A stretch of 64,000 nucleotides of DNA from Gigaspora margarita (GCA_009809945.1 WTPW01000611.1:42806-106805); one strand, 5' to 3'. Positions 10,741 to 22,800 are shown, counted from the stretch's first letter. A program made the numbers and translations. The notes: a model not told the origin generated them from the sequence alone.

Positions 10741-12504
10741 TTTAGTTTTAATATCAATTATAAAATTTGTATATTTGGAATAAAAAAAATTATATGCTTT
10801 CTGCATAAGCTTTAGAACAAAAAATAATAAATTTTAAGTTTATTTTAATATCTATTATAGAATTTACATATTTATTTTTATTATAGATCAGAGTAACAGA
10901 TATACATTTTAGAGAAAAATAAAAAAAAAACAAAGTTTAATTTGTTTTGATAGTTTGAAAAATCAAAGAAATCAAAGATTGATATTATAAAAAAAATTTG
11001 TTTTGATGAATTGAAGTTTAATTTGTTTTGATAAAATTGAAGTTTAATTGGTTTTAATAAAGTTTAATTTGTTTTAATAAAACCAGAGTTAATATTAACA
11101 TGTTTTACCAGATTATTATTATTAATATTACTCAGTAATTTGTTAATTTCAGTATTGTATAAACATATTAGAAAAAAAATAAAGTTAAAATATTATTACT
11201 CTTTTATTGTTGGATTATAAAGTGATAAAATCAAAAATTTAATTGATTTTTATTATGTAATTATATAAATTAATATAAAAAATAAATTCATAAAATACAA
11301 TTTACATGTTATATAAGGAAGAAAAAGTATTTTAACAAAGAGGAGTATTTTAACGAATTGGGATATTTTGTAATCCTATGATCAGATCCAGATAAAATTT
11401 ATACTATTCAATTTCTTTGAGTAAGAAGAATCGAATAGTATAAATTTTAGCTAGTTCTAATCATATAGTTATTAAATACCAGACAGAAATATACCAATTT
11501 GTCATAATATCTTTTTATATCGAATGCTATGGCTAATGGTATTCTAACAAACTAGGAATCTCTGAGTACTGTGATTAAAAATGAAAAAATTTGTACTATT
11601 TAATTTCTCTCTTCGAAAGGAATAGAGTAAAATAAATTTCATTAGGTTCTGATTACAGAATCACAAGATATTTCCAATTTGTTACAATATTCCAAGGCCA
11701 AAATTTTTTTGTTTTTTTAAAAACATAATTTAAATTAAAATAGTTATAATCTAGTGATTAGAATCAAATAATTTTGGTTTCATTAGACTTAGCTTGATAA
11801 AAGAATTAAAAGATACTAAAATTGGTTGATATGAATTAATATATTACAAGATATAAATAAAACATTTTAACTTCATTAGAATAATCTTTCTTCTTTAAAT
11901 AAAAATAAATTTTTAAAATATGATTTATATGCAGTTTTGTTTATTTTACTAAAAATAAATTAAAGTTATAAAAAATTAATTATATGCATTATACAACATT
12001 TAGGGATTATAAGTATTGAGATTTATTAAAGATTACTATTTACAAACAAAAAAAAGATTAAATAGTTTTATAAAACAATATAAAAAATTTTAAAAATGAC
12101 CAAGTGATTTAGCTTTATATTCAAAAAAATTTTATATATAAAATATAAAATGTTTTTTATAAACACCTAATAAAAAAACTCAACTAGAAAAAAATATCAT
12201 TAAAACACTTCAAAATTTTGCAAAATTTGACTAGTCAACCAATTTATTAAGTTTGTATGACCTAATAGAAAAAAAACAATTGATACAGACAAGCAATATA
12301 GATATCAATAGCTTAGAGCTATATCATTAAATACCCGATTATTTTTATAAGAGGCCTATTCCCTCTTTTTAATATAAATTTGGTAGGTTCCTATATATAA
12401 TTTCAATATTTTTTACTCCTCTTCCTCTTTAAAAAATCACTTAATTTTTGTCACACCCCTTATAGTTAATCTCCAAAAAATTATTTAAATTAAAATATTA
12501 TAGC
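10741..12504. other. AT-rich repeat debris, no gene
   Basis: There are no credible coding regions. The stretch contains repeats of GTTTAATTTGTTTTGATAAA (about 10935-11095) and two foldback modules of the CGTCTC family at about 11375-11475 (TTTATACTATTCAATTTCTT and inverse) and 11560-11665. The remainder is low-complexity A/T sequence. Confidence 0.5.
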
Positions 12505-13739
12505 ATATGCTCCGATTTTTGGAATTGGACCTTTTTTGATATTCTAAATTGATTATTTTGCACCCCAAATTATTAATCAGCTGATCATTTTTTACCCTAA
12601 ATTATTTATCAGCTGACCCCAAATTACTTTATTTCAAATTTTTAAAACAAAAATTTTATATGTATAAACCCGTCAAACCAATTGCCCGTCCTCAAAACCA
12701 ATTTGCTCTTTTTGGGATTTACTCAAGTAAATGTGAAAAAAAGTTGGTTAATGTTCTACATAAGGTACTAATTATTACTTTATTTTATAAATAGTTGTAC
12801 ACGAAATGGAATAATTGAAAAGGTATAACGATGTGAATAAGTAGTANATAAATGCNCNTATACAAAGCCTGCATCNACCAATTTGGAATCTTTAANTATT
12901 CGAGTTTATAAATATTACTATTTCATTTTATTCATGCTAATTTTTTTGGTTTATGATATTTATTAACCTAAATATTTAAATAAGTTATTTAATATAGACT
13001 TTCATGCTTTGAGTCACTTCAAAAGGTTTATCAGGTCAAATGTTTACATTTAATATAGTTTTAAAGATATTAACAGTTAGTAATTGTTGTATCATATATA
13101 TCTTGGGTAAAAAAAAATCTCTCTCGGCAATTTTCCAATTAGCCAAAAAGCCCAAAAAAGTGAGGTGGGAAAGAAAAGAAGAAATTCCGTGTGGAAGAGC
13201 AAGCAATTTCCAAGTATTGTGATTCGCACAAAAATTCTATCAGCAAGTTAAGAGAAGGTGAGAAAAATTAGATAATTGAACATAAGCGAAAACTTACTGA
13301 ATAAGTATAACTAACATATACTTTCTAGTAATTTCTCACTTATGTCCATAATTTATTTATTTGTCGCCATTCACACATCATAAAATTTCGTCTACATTTA
13401 TGCGATATTATTTTTTATTCACATTAATTTAGTAACGCCAAATCGAATAAAAATAAAAAATAAATAAATAAATAATTGAAGATAATAAATAAATGAGATC
13501 GAAAGTGAAAAATAAAAAATATATATATAATTCGTACTGTACAAAATATTTAAAATAAATTTATTTATAGTAATATATCATGTAATATAAATATTTTATA
13601 TATTTCAATACAACTTTATGATATTATTTAATAAAACTTTTATTTATTATAAAATATATAACAACTAATAAAACTTTTATCTATTATAAAATATATATTT
13701 ATCAATATCTAAAATATATGAATTTACTCTTTCGTCCAA

Positions 13740-13870
13740 TACTAACCTGACCCCTCTTATATTAATCCTGCGCTACCCTACACTAATCCTGTGCTACCCT
13801 AACCCAAACCCCTCTAGATCTTACACTAATTCTATGCTAACATAACCCCAATCCTGCGCTACTACTAACC
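13740..13870. repeat. degenerate CCTGCGCTACCCTAA minisatellite
   Basis: Variants of AATCCTGCGCTACCCTA and CACTAATCCTGTGCTACC are repeated about five times. The CCCTAA content gives a loose resemblance to telomeric DNA, but the unit is longer and irregular. Confidence 0.5.
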
Positions 13871-14146
13871 ATAATCTATTGCTTTAGCCGAACCAATACA
13901 AGGACAAATTTGAAGAAAATGAACGAAGACACAACCAGGCAGCGACAAACCAACAACCTGGATAAAAACAAATTGTTAGTAACCAGCGATGACAACAGAA
14001 ATATTGACAAACTGAACCAACATACGACAATTCACAAGCGACGTCTTTAGCACATAGCAGCTTCAAACTATGACACAATGACACCAAATATAATGACCCC
14101 AAACGAATGAAGCACCTACAAACGAAGGCACTGAAATGAAGGTACT

Positions 14147-14287
14147 GAACATGATGACACCGAGAACAACGACACTGAAGAACAACGATACCGAAGAGCG
14201 ACAACACCAAAGAGCGACGATACTAATGAATGACGACACCAAAGAGTGATGCCACCGAAAAACGACGACGCCAAAGAATGACATGAA
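14147..14287. repeat. 16-bp minisatellite
   Basis: Eight or so units of about 16 bp follow the consensus RCGACRAYACCRAAGA (for example ACAACGACACTGAAGA, GCGACAACACCAAAGA, ATGACGACACCAAAGA). Because 16 is not a multiple of 3 and the units lack stops on the minus strand, three overlapping minus-strand frames stay open (13884-14210, 14063-14284, 14116-14304). They should not be read as genes. Confidence 0.75.
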
Positions 14288-14381
14288 AAGAAGGAAAGGT
14301 ACAAAAGAGATCGTAAAAAAAAAAAAAAAAAGTAATACTAATACTTAATATGCACAGGTTTTTTTGTCTATATTTTACTTT

Positions 14382-14429
14382 AGTGCGTCAAGTGTAACCC
14401 GGGTTATACTTGACGTCCCCTGACGCACT
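14382..14429. repeat. palindrome centred on CCCGGG
   Basis: AGTGCGTCAAGTGTAACCC is followed directly by GGGTTATACTTGACG, a short insert and TGACGCACT. Further TGACGCACC/GGTGCGTCA copies lie at about 14500-14545. The repeat is part of the right end of the 12505-14577 element. Confidence 0.7.
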
Positions 14430-14699
14430 AAACAAATTAGGACAGCTATTAGGACAAACCTGTGCTACTCTTGATTGGCTAGGATTAAATGTCAACTAAT
14501 TGACGCACCCTGTTGTGTAATGGGTAAATTTTGGGGTGCGTCACTGATCTGTATACATTCCAAAAATCGGAGCATATGGTATTTTATATAATAGTTTATT
14601 TTATCATGTAATAGTTTATTTCATATGATCAGTTATATAATTGAAAGTTTTTTTATATAAGGTAAAAGGGGTATTGTAATAAAGAGGTATTGTGACGAA

Positions 14700-14825
14700 T
14701 TTGTATTATCTTGTAATACAATGACCAGAAATGAATAATTTTTATACTATTTGATTCGTCTCAATAAGATGAATCGAATAGTGGTTAGATTATCGAATTC
14801 TGATCACTGGATTTCAAGATAATGA
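14700..14825. repeat. foldback module, CGTCTC family
   Basis: Outer arms ATTATCTTGTAATACAATGA and TCACTGGATTTCAAGATAAT surround TTTGATTCGTCTCAATAAGA and its inverse. It is the same module as at 1450-1585. 14826-15675 holds no recognised gene. Confidence 0.55.
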
Positions 14826-15675
14826 TGATTATATACATACGATACTACAATACAAAAATAATTTTGAGGGTATTATAATGAAATGCAAAAGTTAGCTATA
14901 AGGTAAGTGCCTTTTGATACTATGCAAATAGCTATTTATGCTTTAAGTAAAGTTGTTTGGGCTATCAATTTACATGTGCTATTGCTCTTCTTAAATAGAG
15001 TTCCGAACTGGATTATAGTAAACCAGATCATCTAGGTTAAAATGGGTAGCCTGGATCACTAATTTGAAACCGGGTCAAATTGGTTGGTATATTAATTCAT
15101 TTTGAATAATTTATTCTGTATATTAAATAATATTGCTTAATAGCAAAGCCTATTTTATTATTATTTGACTCAAAACTTTACTTTGAAGATTGACTGAGAG
15201 TATATAATTTATTAATATTTTTTTAACAAAAGCAAATACCTTTATAGGGCAATTATTTTGTTGTTTTATCTTATTGATATTAGATATGAAAATTTTGCAA
15301 ATTCACAAAGTTTGAGTACATGATTTTATTTAGTTTTGCTTTATTTCTACAATCTTACAGATAAATTACTGATCTTTAACTTTTAAAACTGTAACTTGTC
15401 AAATTTCTAATATTTGTTGAAGCAAATTTATATTATCATAATTATTATTCTAAACAAAAGAATAAATAGTAAATAATAAATTCTTGTTTTTTCTTTTCAT
15501 TTTTACTTTATCAATAAGTAATAATCATTCAATGACCAATAAAAATTCAAAAATAATTTCAAACTGACAGGAATCAATAAATGATGCATAATATATATAA
15601 AACCCATTTTTATCTGGGTCATCCAATTCAATTCACATGAGTGACCCAGGTAGAAAAATTGCATTCAGTTTGAAC

Positions 15676-15990
15676 CTCTATTCTTGAAAAAAGACTTAAA
15701 CATATTGAAGAAAGATCTAAGTCAGATATCTCAGAAATTCAATACTTACAAACTTCTGTAACTAATCACCTTGACAGTATGAATATTGATGATATTAATA
15801 ATGATTGTAGCAGAAGTAGAGAAAGTAAAAAAGGGTATAAAAATTTGAAACAAAAGAAAAGAAAAAAATCTTTTTTACCTAGTAGATTGTATGACTGAAG
15901 TCAAATAAGATTTAAGCAAGGACAATTAATTTTAATAGATCTAGAATATAAATTAGCATTTAGAATAAAGTTTCTAACAGATAATACATA
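15676..15990 (+). pseudogene. decayed coding fragment with coiled-coil-like start
   Basis: One frame reads for about 105 codons with an internal stop at about 15896. It begins TSILEKRLKHIEERSKSDIS, an acidic/basic heptad-like segment. Later parts are lysine-rich (LKQKKRKKSFLPSRLYD) and then hydrophobic (QGQLILIDLEYKLAFRIK). There is no start codon, and an in-frame stop lies just upstream. I do not recognise the family. Transposon-encoded origin is a guess based on the surroundings. Confidence 0.5.
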
Positions 15991-16237
15991 ATATCATTAG
16001 GAAGTAGAAGTAGGCCAAAATCTTATATTATACTATATTCTCTTATAATAAAATTGTTATCTTAGCATGTGTGTCTGGTACATTTTTACCAATCATTTTG
16101 CACGTATGAAAATTGAACAGCTAAATGGTCAAGATCACATGCTATGAGAAATTCACAATGTTGATTATATCAAATAAACATTAGCATTAATAACCCTTTA
16201 TGTCATATAGTATCTATATTATTTCTATTTTTTTTTT

Positions 16238-16771
16238 AATTTTGAGTTTGTGTACTTTAACATTATTGATTGGTTATAACTAGAAAATGTAATCATAGTG
16301 TAAGAAAATAATACGACAATTATTTTACATATTGATGTATTAATAATGATAGCAGATTACAAATCTAATATAAATATGCTTACTGATTTTTCTATATCTT
16401 GTTTAAACATTTTTGATTGGTCATATCCAAAAAATGTGACCAAACATAGGAAAGCTAACAGAAATACATAGGTAATTATATCATTTTTTATTATTATATT
16501 ATTTAATTTTGAGTCCATGCACTTTAATATTCTTGATTGGTCATAACAAAAAAACATGATCATAGTATGGGAAAATAATACACTAATTATTTTACATATT
16601 GATGCATTAATAATAACGGCAGATTACAAATCTAATATAAATATGCTTACTGATTTTATTTATATCTTGTTTAAACGTTCTTGATTGGTTATATCCAAAA
16701 AATGTGACCAAATATGAGAAAGCTAACAGAAATACGTAGGTAATTATATTATTTTTATTATTATATTTGAG
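16238..16771. repeat. tandem duplication, 267-bp unit
   Basis: The unit starting AATTTTGAGTTTGTGTACTT at 16238 is repeated from 16505 (AATTTTGAGTCCATGCACTT). The two copies align along their whole length, with shared blocks such as GCAGATTACAAATCTAATAT and AAAATGTGACCAAA. They differ by scattered substitutions, so the duplication is not recent. No coding capacity. Confidence 0.85.
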
Positions 16772-17059
16772 TAATTATATCATTTGAAATGCTTTGCTAT
16801 TTTTAATTTGCTAAACTGTAATTAGGCTATGAGAAACTTTGAAATAAGATAATCAGTTACTTATAAAACTGTAATTATTGCAACATTTGATTATTTGCAA
16901 ATGTTATAATAGATTCGTAATTTGTCTATTATTATGAATTAATGATCAGTTGTCTCAATTATTTTCTTAAAAAATCAACTTTCATTTGTTATGTACACTT
17001 TGTATTTTTCAGATTTAGAAAATTGCTTCCATTCTTATATGTACTTCATATTTTTGAAA

Positions 17060-18290
17060 TTAGATTAACTAAGATATGAATAATGAACGTATAATAGTAG
17101 AAACATAATAGTTAGTAGTATGATAGTATTTTTTTCTTTTTTTTTATACAATACTACCTTTTCACGCAATAATGAACATAGTATGATAGTAGAAGCATGA
17201 TGGTTTGGAATTAGCAAGATAGTTAGTAGCACAGTAGTATCTTTTTTTATATACAATACTAATGTTTCTTTTTTCTTTAGAACAAAACGTAGCGTAATAA
17301 CAAACATAGCATGATAATAAAAGTAAGCTAGTTCAGAGCATTAGTAACATAGTAATTATTTTATTTTATTTTTTTTTGTATATATATATATAGTACTAAC
17401 ATTTCTTTTTTTCCTTTAGAACTGAATGTAGCAAATAATGTATATACGATAGTAAAAACATGATAGTTTGGGATGTAGCAAGATACTTAGTAACACAGTA
17501 GTATTATTTTTTCTTTAACGCTTCTGTTTTTATTTAGAATAGAATGTAACATGATAATAAATGTACAATAGTAGAAGAATAATAGTTTAGGACATAGCAA
17601 AATAGTTAGTAACATAATCTTTTTTTTGATACAATACTAACATTTCGCACAATAATTAATATAGCATGATAGTAGGAACATGATACTTTGGGATATAACA
17701 AGATAGTTAGTAGCACAGTAGTATTTTTTTATTTTTATTTTTTTTTTATATAGTACTAATATTTCTTTTTTCTTTAGAACAGAACATAGCATGATAGTAG
17801 ATAGTAGAGGCATGATAGTTTGGTATGTTAGTAACATGGTAATTTTTTTTATATACAGTACTAACACTTTTTTTTTCTTTAGAATGAATAGAACATAGCA
17901 TGATAATAAATGTACGATAGTAGAGGCATGATAGTTCGGGATGTAGCAAGATAGTTAGTAGTATGGTAATATTTTTTTACTGTAATGTAGTACTAACAAG
18001 TATGATAGTTCAGAATGTAGCAAAATAGTTAGTAGCATAGTAGTTAGTATGGAACATGCATGATAGTTGAGATGTTAGTAATACAATAGTATTTTTTTTT
18101 TTTTGATACAGTACTAACATTTCGCATGATAATGAATGTAGCATGATAGCAAAAGCATGAAAGTTCAGGACAAAGCAAGATAGTTAGTAGCACAGTGGTT
18201 AGTATAGAGCATACATAATAATATGGGGCATAGTATAATAGTTAGTATAGGATTTAGCATGATAATTGGAACATAGCAAAATTTTAAAAA
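17060..18290. repeat. tandem array, about 105-137-bp units with splice-acceptor-like cores
   Basis: About nine to ten units follow the order: AGTACTAACATTTC, a T/C tract usually ending CTTTAG, AACATAGCATGATAGTAGAA, GCATGATAGTTTGGGATGTA, GCAAGATAGTTAGTAGCAC, then AGTAGTATTTTTTT. TACTAA(C) occurs near 17153 (as TACTAC), 17257, 17394, 17635, 17755, 17859, 17991 and 18112. Several units, not all, have TTTCTTTAG after it. The short minus-strand frames here are by-products. 16772-17059 is AT-rich with no gene. Confidence 0.85.
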
Positions 18291-18733
18291 ATGAGTTTCA
18301 TTCATTATTGGCATTTTTTCTATTATTGAAAGGGCACCAGTAGTGCTTCAAAATACTTAATTAGCAATCCATATAAGAACTATAGTATTATTATATAGTT
18401 ACTATAGCGCAAATTACTATGTATTTTATATAGTGATGAAATCTTTTTTTCCTCTAAACATATAAAAATTTTATATAGTTGCGAATTTTAAAATTTAAAT
18501 ATCTTATAATCTACTTGATCAATTTTAATAATTTTATTATATTATATATAAAAACATCTTCTCTACATTTTTACTTAGTAAGTCAAAATATATTAGCATA
18601 ATAAAAAAAATATTTAGCTATAGAGGAAAAGAAGATTTCATAATATATATAAATTTAATAGTACTTTGCGCATATAGAATTCTATCCTTCTTAGGTAAAT
18701 TGGCAATTAAAATATATTTAATTCTATATAATA
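18291..18733. other. AT-rich spacer, no gene
   Basis: Low-complexity A/T sequence with a few ATATAG and TTTATATAG motifs. Nothing can be assigned. Confidence 0.4.
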
Positions 18734-18748
18734 TAATATATTGCTAAT

Positions 18749-19483
18749 TATCACAAAACGGAGTTGGAATGGGTAGACTAGCTAAGAAAACTAGGACGTA
18801 TAGAGGGTCAGAGGACCCTACCAACTGAGCCGCTAGAGTCGTACTGGAGGAAAGGACACGTGTTATAGAAGCATAAACCAAGGAAAGGGAGACTATAATA
18901 GCATCCTAAAGCTGGGCTGACCGATCCTTCCGGGCAATCAGATTGGGAGATTGGAAAGTACTAGGGAATATGCTTAGGAAGACGAAGAAATGGGGTACTG
19001 GGGTTGGTGAACTTCGCAAGGGCAGAAGTAGGTATTGGTAAGAGGACAGGAGTTACCTTGTCTTGCAAGTGTTGGTGCGAGCCATAGCGATAATTATCGA
19101 AGTGTAGATGAATATCTGTATGGGACAGGTACCACTCTACCAAGTTTTCTGTGAGGATACCTGCCTGGTGTATGGAGTCCTAAGGGCATGGAACCAGTAT
19201 CTGGAACAATGTTCTAGTGATACAAGAGGGTTGGCAGGAGGGACAAGAATCAGAGGGTTTAAATAGGCAATGCCAGTATGTGGGTTGCAGGTATAGCAGC
19301 TAGTATAGAACCTTAGGGTAGCTACTTAAATAGGCACCAAAAGTTGCGGGTGTGGCTAGTTGTACTCTTGTCATTGTAACAAATGTCGGTAGTCCCCCAT
19401 GTGGGATTACCAACGGCCCTAAAATCTTGAATAAAATTTTCTAATCCCTAAACGGACACTTTGAATACAAAAAAAAAAAATAA
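18749..19483 (+). mobile_element. poly(A)-tailed retroposon, copy B
   Basis: The insertion has clearly higher GC than its surroundings, ends in an A-tract (19469-19480), and is flanked by the 15-bp direct repeat TAATATATTGCTAAT (18734-18748 and 19484-19498). Its last 300 bp match copies A and C. The 5' part (18760-19140) occurs only here in the window. It may be decayed coding sequence, but every frame has stops. It contains CTACCAACTGAGCC, which on the other strand resembles a tRNA D-arm (box A); no full tRNA fold follows. Confidence 0.85.
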
Positions 19484-20293
19484 TAATATATTGCTAATAG
19501 ATTAAATTTTGAGTATTAATTAAATTTATATAAAATACAAATATATACTATAATAGTGTATTTTTTTTGAGCATTAAACAAGTTTACTTAGGGGTCAAAG
19601 TTATAATTTATTAGTAAAATTTTGCATGATGCTAAATTTTCTATATTTTTATTAATAAAAATATAGAAAATTCTATATTATGCAAAATTTTACTAATAAA
19701 TTATAACTTGAAGCTTTAAGTAAACTTGTTCAGCACTAAAAACTATATTATAATGGTATATAATTATTTAATTTTTCAATTTTGAAATAAAGATGGGTAA
19801 AATTAGTAAATTTTTATCAAAATGTAATATTGCTTACCTTTATTTAAAAGTTTAAAAAAAAAAATAAAAAATATATGCTAATATAGTGTATTTTTTGATG
19901 CTGATCATGTTTACTTAGAGCTCAAAGTTATGATTAATTAGTACAATTTTGCATTATGTGGAATTTTCTATATTTTTATTAATAAAAATATAGAAAATTC
20001 AAAATTATACAAAATTGCAATAGTGTATTATAACTTTGAGCTCTAAGTAAACTTGTTCAACAGCAAAAGATACACTATATTAGTATATATTTGTTTGATT
20101 TTAATAAATTTTTAAATAAAGATGAGCAATATTACATTTTGATAAAAATTTATTATTTTTACTCTTTATTTCAAATATTAAAAAATTAAATAAAATATAG
20201 TTTTTAGTGCTGAACAAGTTTACTTAGAGCTCAAAGTTATAATTAATTAGTAAAATTTTGCATGATACAAAATTATCTATATTTTTATTAATA

Positions 20294-20606
20294 CTATATA
20301 TTTTCAAAAATAAGCTACCTTTTTTGGGCCAAAAATTACATGAAAAAATGGGGTAGCTTATTTTCAAATTGTTAAATTTTTGAAAAATTGAAAAAAGTAC
20401 TAATAAAAAGTTGTCTAAATGATATGAAATTTTTGCTATAAGTATAGTTTAGTGTCCTGAACAAGTTTACTTAATGGCACTTTTGAGAGTTACTTAGTAA
20501 AATTTGGACTTTATATGTAGCAACTGCTAATACTTTTTTTTTGAGATTTTTAAAAAAAATCAGGAGTAGCTTATTTTCAGAGTGGCTTATTTTTGGAAAT
20601 ATACAG
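20294..20606. mobile_element. AAAATAAGCTACC-family MITE in a palindrome apex, TA target
   Basis: The ends are CTATATATTTTCAAAAATAA and TTATTTTTGGAAATATACAG, flanked by TA (20292-20293 and 20607-20608). Removing it restores the ATTAATAAAAATAT apex seen in the uninterrupted neighbouring units. TA duplication and short inverted ends fit the Tc1/mariner class. No transposase. Confidence 0.8.
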
Positions 20607-20937
20607 TAAAAATATAAAAAATTCAGCATCATGAAAATTTTACTAATAAATTATAACTTAGGGCCCTAATTAAATTTGTTTAGCACTAAATGCTATATTA
20701 TAATTATTTAACTTTTTTAATTTTTAAAATAAAGATGAGTAAAATTAGTAAATTTTCATCAAAAATGCTTTTTTGTTCTTTTCTATTTAAAAAATCAAGA
20801 AAATTAAAAGAATGTATACCAAAATGATGTATTTTTTAGAGTTAAACAAGTTTACTTAGAGCTTAAATTTATTATTTATTAGTAAATATTGCATAATTTT
20901 ATATTTTTATTAATAAAAAATAAATAATTCTGTATTA

Positions 20938-21157
20938 CCGTATCCTATCATGAATAAGCACCCCCCCTTTTTAAAATTATAAACTCAAATAACTTAAAAA
21001 CTATTTGATTAAACTTACTAAAAATTTATTTATTTAAATTATATAGATTTATAAAGTTTAAGTTAAAAAAAATTTTATTGAGTTTGATTAAATAGTTTTC
21101 AAGTTATTTTGGGTTTAAAATTTCAAAAAAGGGGTACTTATTTATGATATGATATGG
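20938..21157. mobile_element. CCGTATCCTATCATGAATAA MITE, TA target
   Basis: The ends are CCGTATCCTATCATGAATAA and its inverse TTATTTATGATATGATATGG, followed inward by a C-run/G-run pair (GCACCCCCCC and GGGGTAC). TA flanks both sides (20936-20937, 21158-21159). Excising it gives TTCTGTATTATGCAAAATT, matching TTCTATATTATGCAAAATT of the first unit. This demonstrates the insertion directly. No coding capacity. Confidence 0.85.
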
Positions 21158-21479
21158 TATGCAAAATTTTACTAATAAAATATGACTTTTGGCACTAAAT
21201 AAACTATCTTAGTATGCAAAAATACATTATTTAGATATATAATTATATTTTAAATAAGTTTATTTAGAGCCCAAAATTATAATCTATTAGTAAAATTTTG
21301 ATAAAATTTTTTTTAAAATCTACCAATCAGAATCGTCTTATATGGGGGAAGGGGGGTACCCCCTTGATAAAAAAATATTATGTAATATTTGTTAGTGCCC
21401 TAAATTGATTTTTTTATATTGTATTCTTGATTGTTATACTAATTTGTTAATATAAATATCAGATTTGTATATTATATTT

Positions 21480-22060
21480 TTATTATAATAGAAAGAAGTA
21501 CTTAGAGTTGCAAAGCAACTTGTGCATAATAATCTATATTTGGCAATTAATAACAAGAAAAACTGGCTTAATCAAAAAAAATTTGTAGAGGTAACAATTT
21601 TACCTGTTTTTAAACAATGTATTAATAAAAACTTCTAATATTTAAATAGTAAAGTTGTTCAAATGCTTCAAAGCAATCACAAAAGTCTTTTATCGATAGT
21701 AAAAATTAAAGCAGATAGTGCCAAATTGAAATTAAACAAAAAACGTATTGGTAAAAATTTATATATACAAGGAGTAAGTTTTTTGTTTGTATAAAAATAT
21801 GAGTTTATATATACATATTTAACTTACATTGTATTGTTTAGAAAAAAAAGAAGAGTGGATGAATTACAGCATATGATTCACATTAAGAACCCAATTATTA
21901 GAAATTACCAACCAAGTTTATTTAATCAAAAGGAGTAGAAGGATGATCTTGCTGATGTGGTTGTTGAAACTGCATATCATTCAGATAAATTATCTGAACA
22001 GATATCAAACTTGCAAGACAAGAACAATAAAAAAAAAAATGCTTATACAATAATGATTAC
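21480..22060 (+). pseudogene. decayed multi-exon coding remnant
   Basis: Frame fragments include NKKNWLNQKKFVEVTILPVF (about 21550), VQMLQSNHKSLLSIVKIKAD (from 21655) and, after an intron-like GTAAGTT...TTGTTTAG (about 21774-21841), RVDELQHMIHIKNPIIRNYQ then a stop then KDDLADVVVETAYHSDKLSE. Reading frames are broken by stops and do not join in phase. The family is not recognised. It may belong with the remnants at 22437-22470 and 23963-24780. Confidence 0.5.
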
Positions 22061-22644
22061 AATAATTAATAAAGAAATAAAAATCATATGATTAAAGTAT
22101 ATGTTCCACTATAGCAGTCTAAAAGGGTAATTTAACAGTATAGATTTTTTTTAATAAAAATAAATAATACTTGTATCAGTTAATTTTATTTTATTTTTTT
22201 TAAATAGTACCAAAAAATCTTCTATTAGGCTAAAGAAATAGCAATAATTAACTAATCAAATAAACTCAATAGAGAATTTATTATGATTATAACTAGAAAA
22301 ATCAAACATGATTATAACTAGAAAAATCAAACAAGACCTCTACTTAATTTACTTTTTTGGGTGATTTCTTTATTTCATAATAATAACAATAACAACAATA
22401 ATAATAATTATAATCATTACTATTATCAAGATAATACAGTGCAGACAATCTAGTCCCAACCAATAAAATTGATGTAATTCAAATTGCTAATCCTTCTTCA
22501 AAAAAAATAGTAACCAAAAAATACTATTTTAAAATGGTAATTCAAAACAAGCTAAACACTTCCATGTTGTTAGAATTTTTGTAAATTTATTTTAAAAAAA
22601 TAATAAAGATTGAAAGTTAGAACAATTTTATAAGTAAACATGAA

Positions 22645-22800
22645 ATTTGGCCACCTTACATATACTATTAAACCAAGAAATTTGGCCGCCTTAAATATAA
22701 GAAATTTGGCCAGTTTATTTATACTATTAATTTGGCTGCCTTAAATTAAGAAATTTGGCCAGTTTATTCATAGTATATATTAATTTGGCCACTATATATA
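22645..22800. repeat. tandem AAATTTGGCC repeats
   Basis: About five copies of AAGAAATTTGGCCRSYTTAN are spaced 25-45 bp apart. The counterpart array at 23860-23950 has the unit GAAGTACCAAATTTGGCCAT. Confidence 0.65.

Larger units (their letters stand above)
12505..14577. mobile_element. 2.07-kb element with ATATGCTCCGATTTTTGGAA ends
   Basis: The left end ATATGCTCCGATTTTTGGAA (12505 onward) is repeated inverted at 14557-14577. Inside, both ends carry TTTGGGGTGC-type sequence (CACCCCAAATT at about 12573, AATTTTGGGGTGCG at about 14530). The interior is less AT-rich and holds two minisatellites and a CCCGGG-centred palindrome, but no transposase. Several Ns at 12846-12896 mark poor sequence. A related, fully folded element with GGCCAATTTTTGGAATTAG ends lies at 26186-26643. 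Confidence 0.6.
19555..21300. repeat. array of four foldback units (about 320-bp period)
   Basis: Each unit is a palindrome with arms of the type AACAAGTTTACTTAGAGCTC and a central ATTTTTATTAATAAAAAT, followed by a spacer with AAATAAAGATGAGTAAAAT. Palindromes lie at about 19568-19744, 19893-20070, 20206-20690 and 20838-21232. The third and fourth are each interrupted near their apex by a different TA-flanked element (20294-20606 and 20938-21157). Confidence 0.75.

Noticed and set aside
13884..14304. Three overlapping minus-strand frames rich in C, S, V and F
   Set aside because: They are produced by the 16-bp minisatellite and its flank; no introns, start context or domain support them.
17060..18290. 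CRISPR-like array
   Set aside because: Units are 105-137 bp, degenerate throughout, with no short identical repeats and unique spacers, and the context is eukaryotic.
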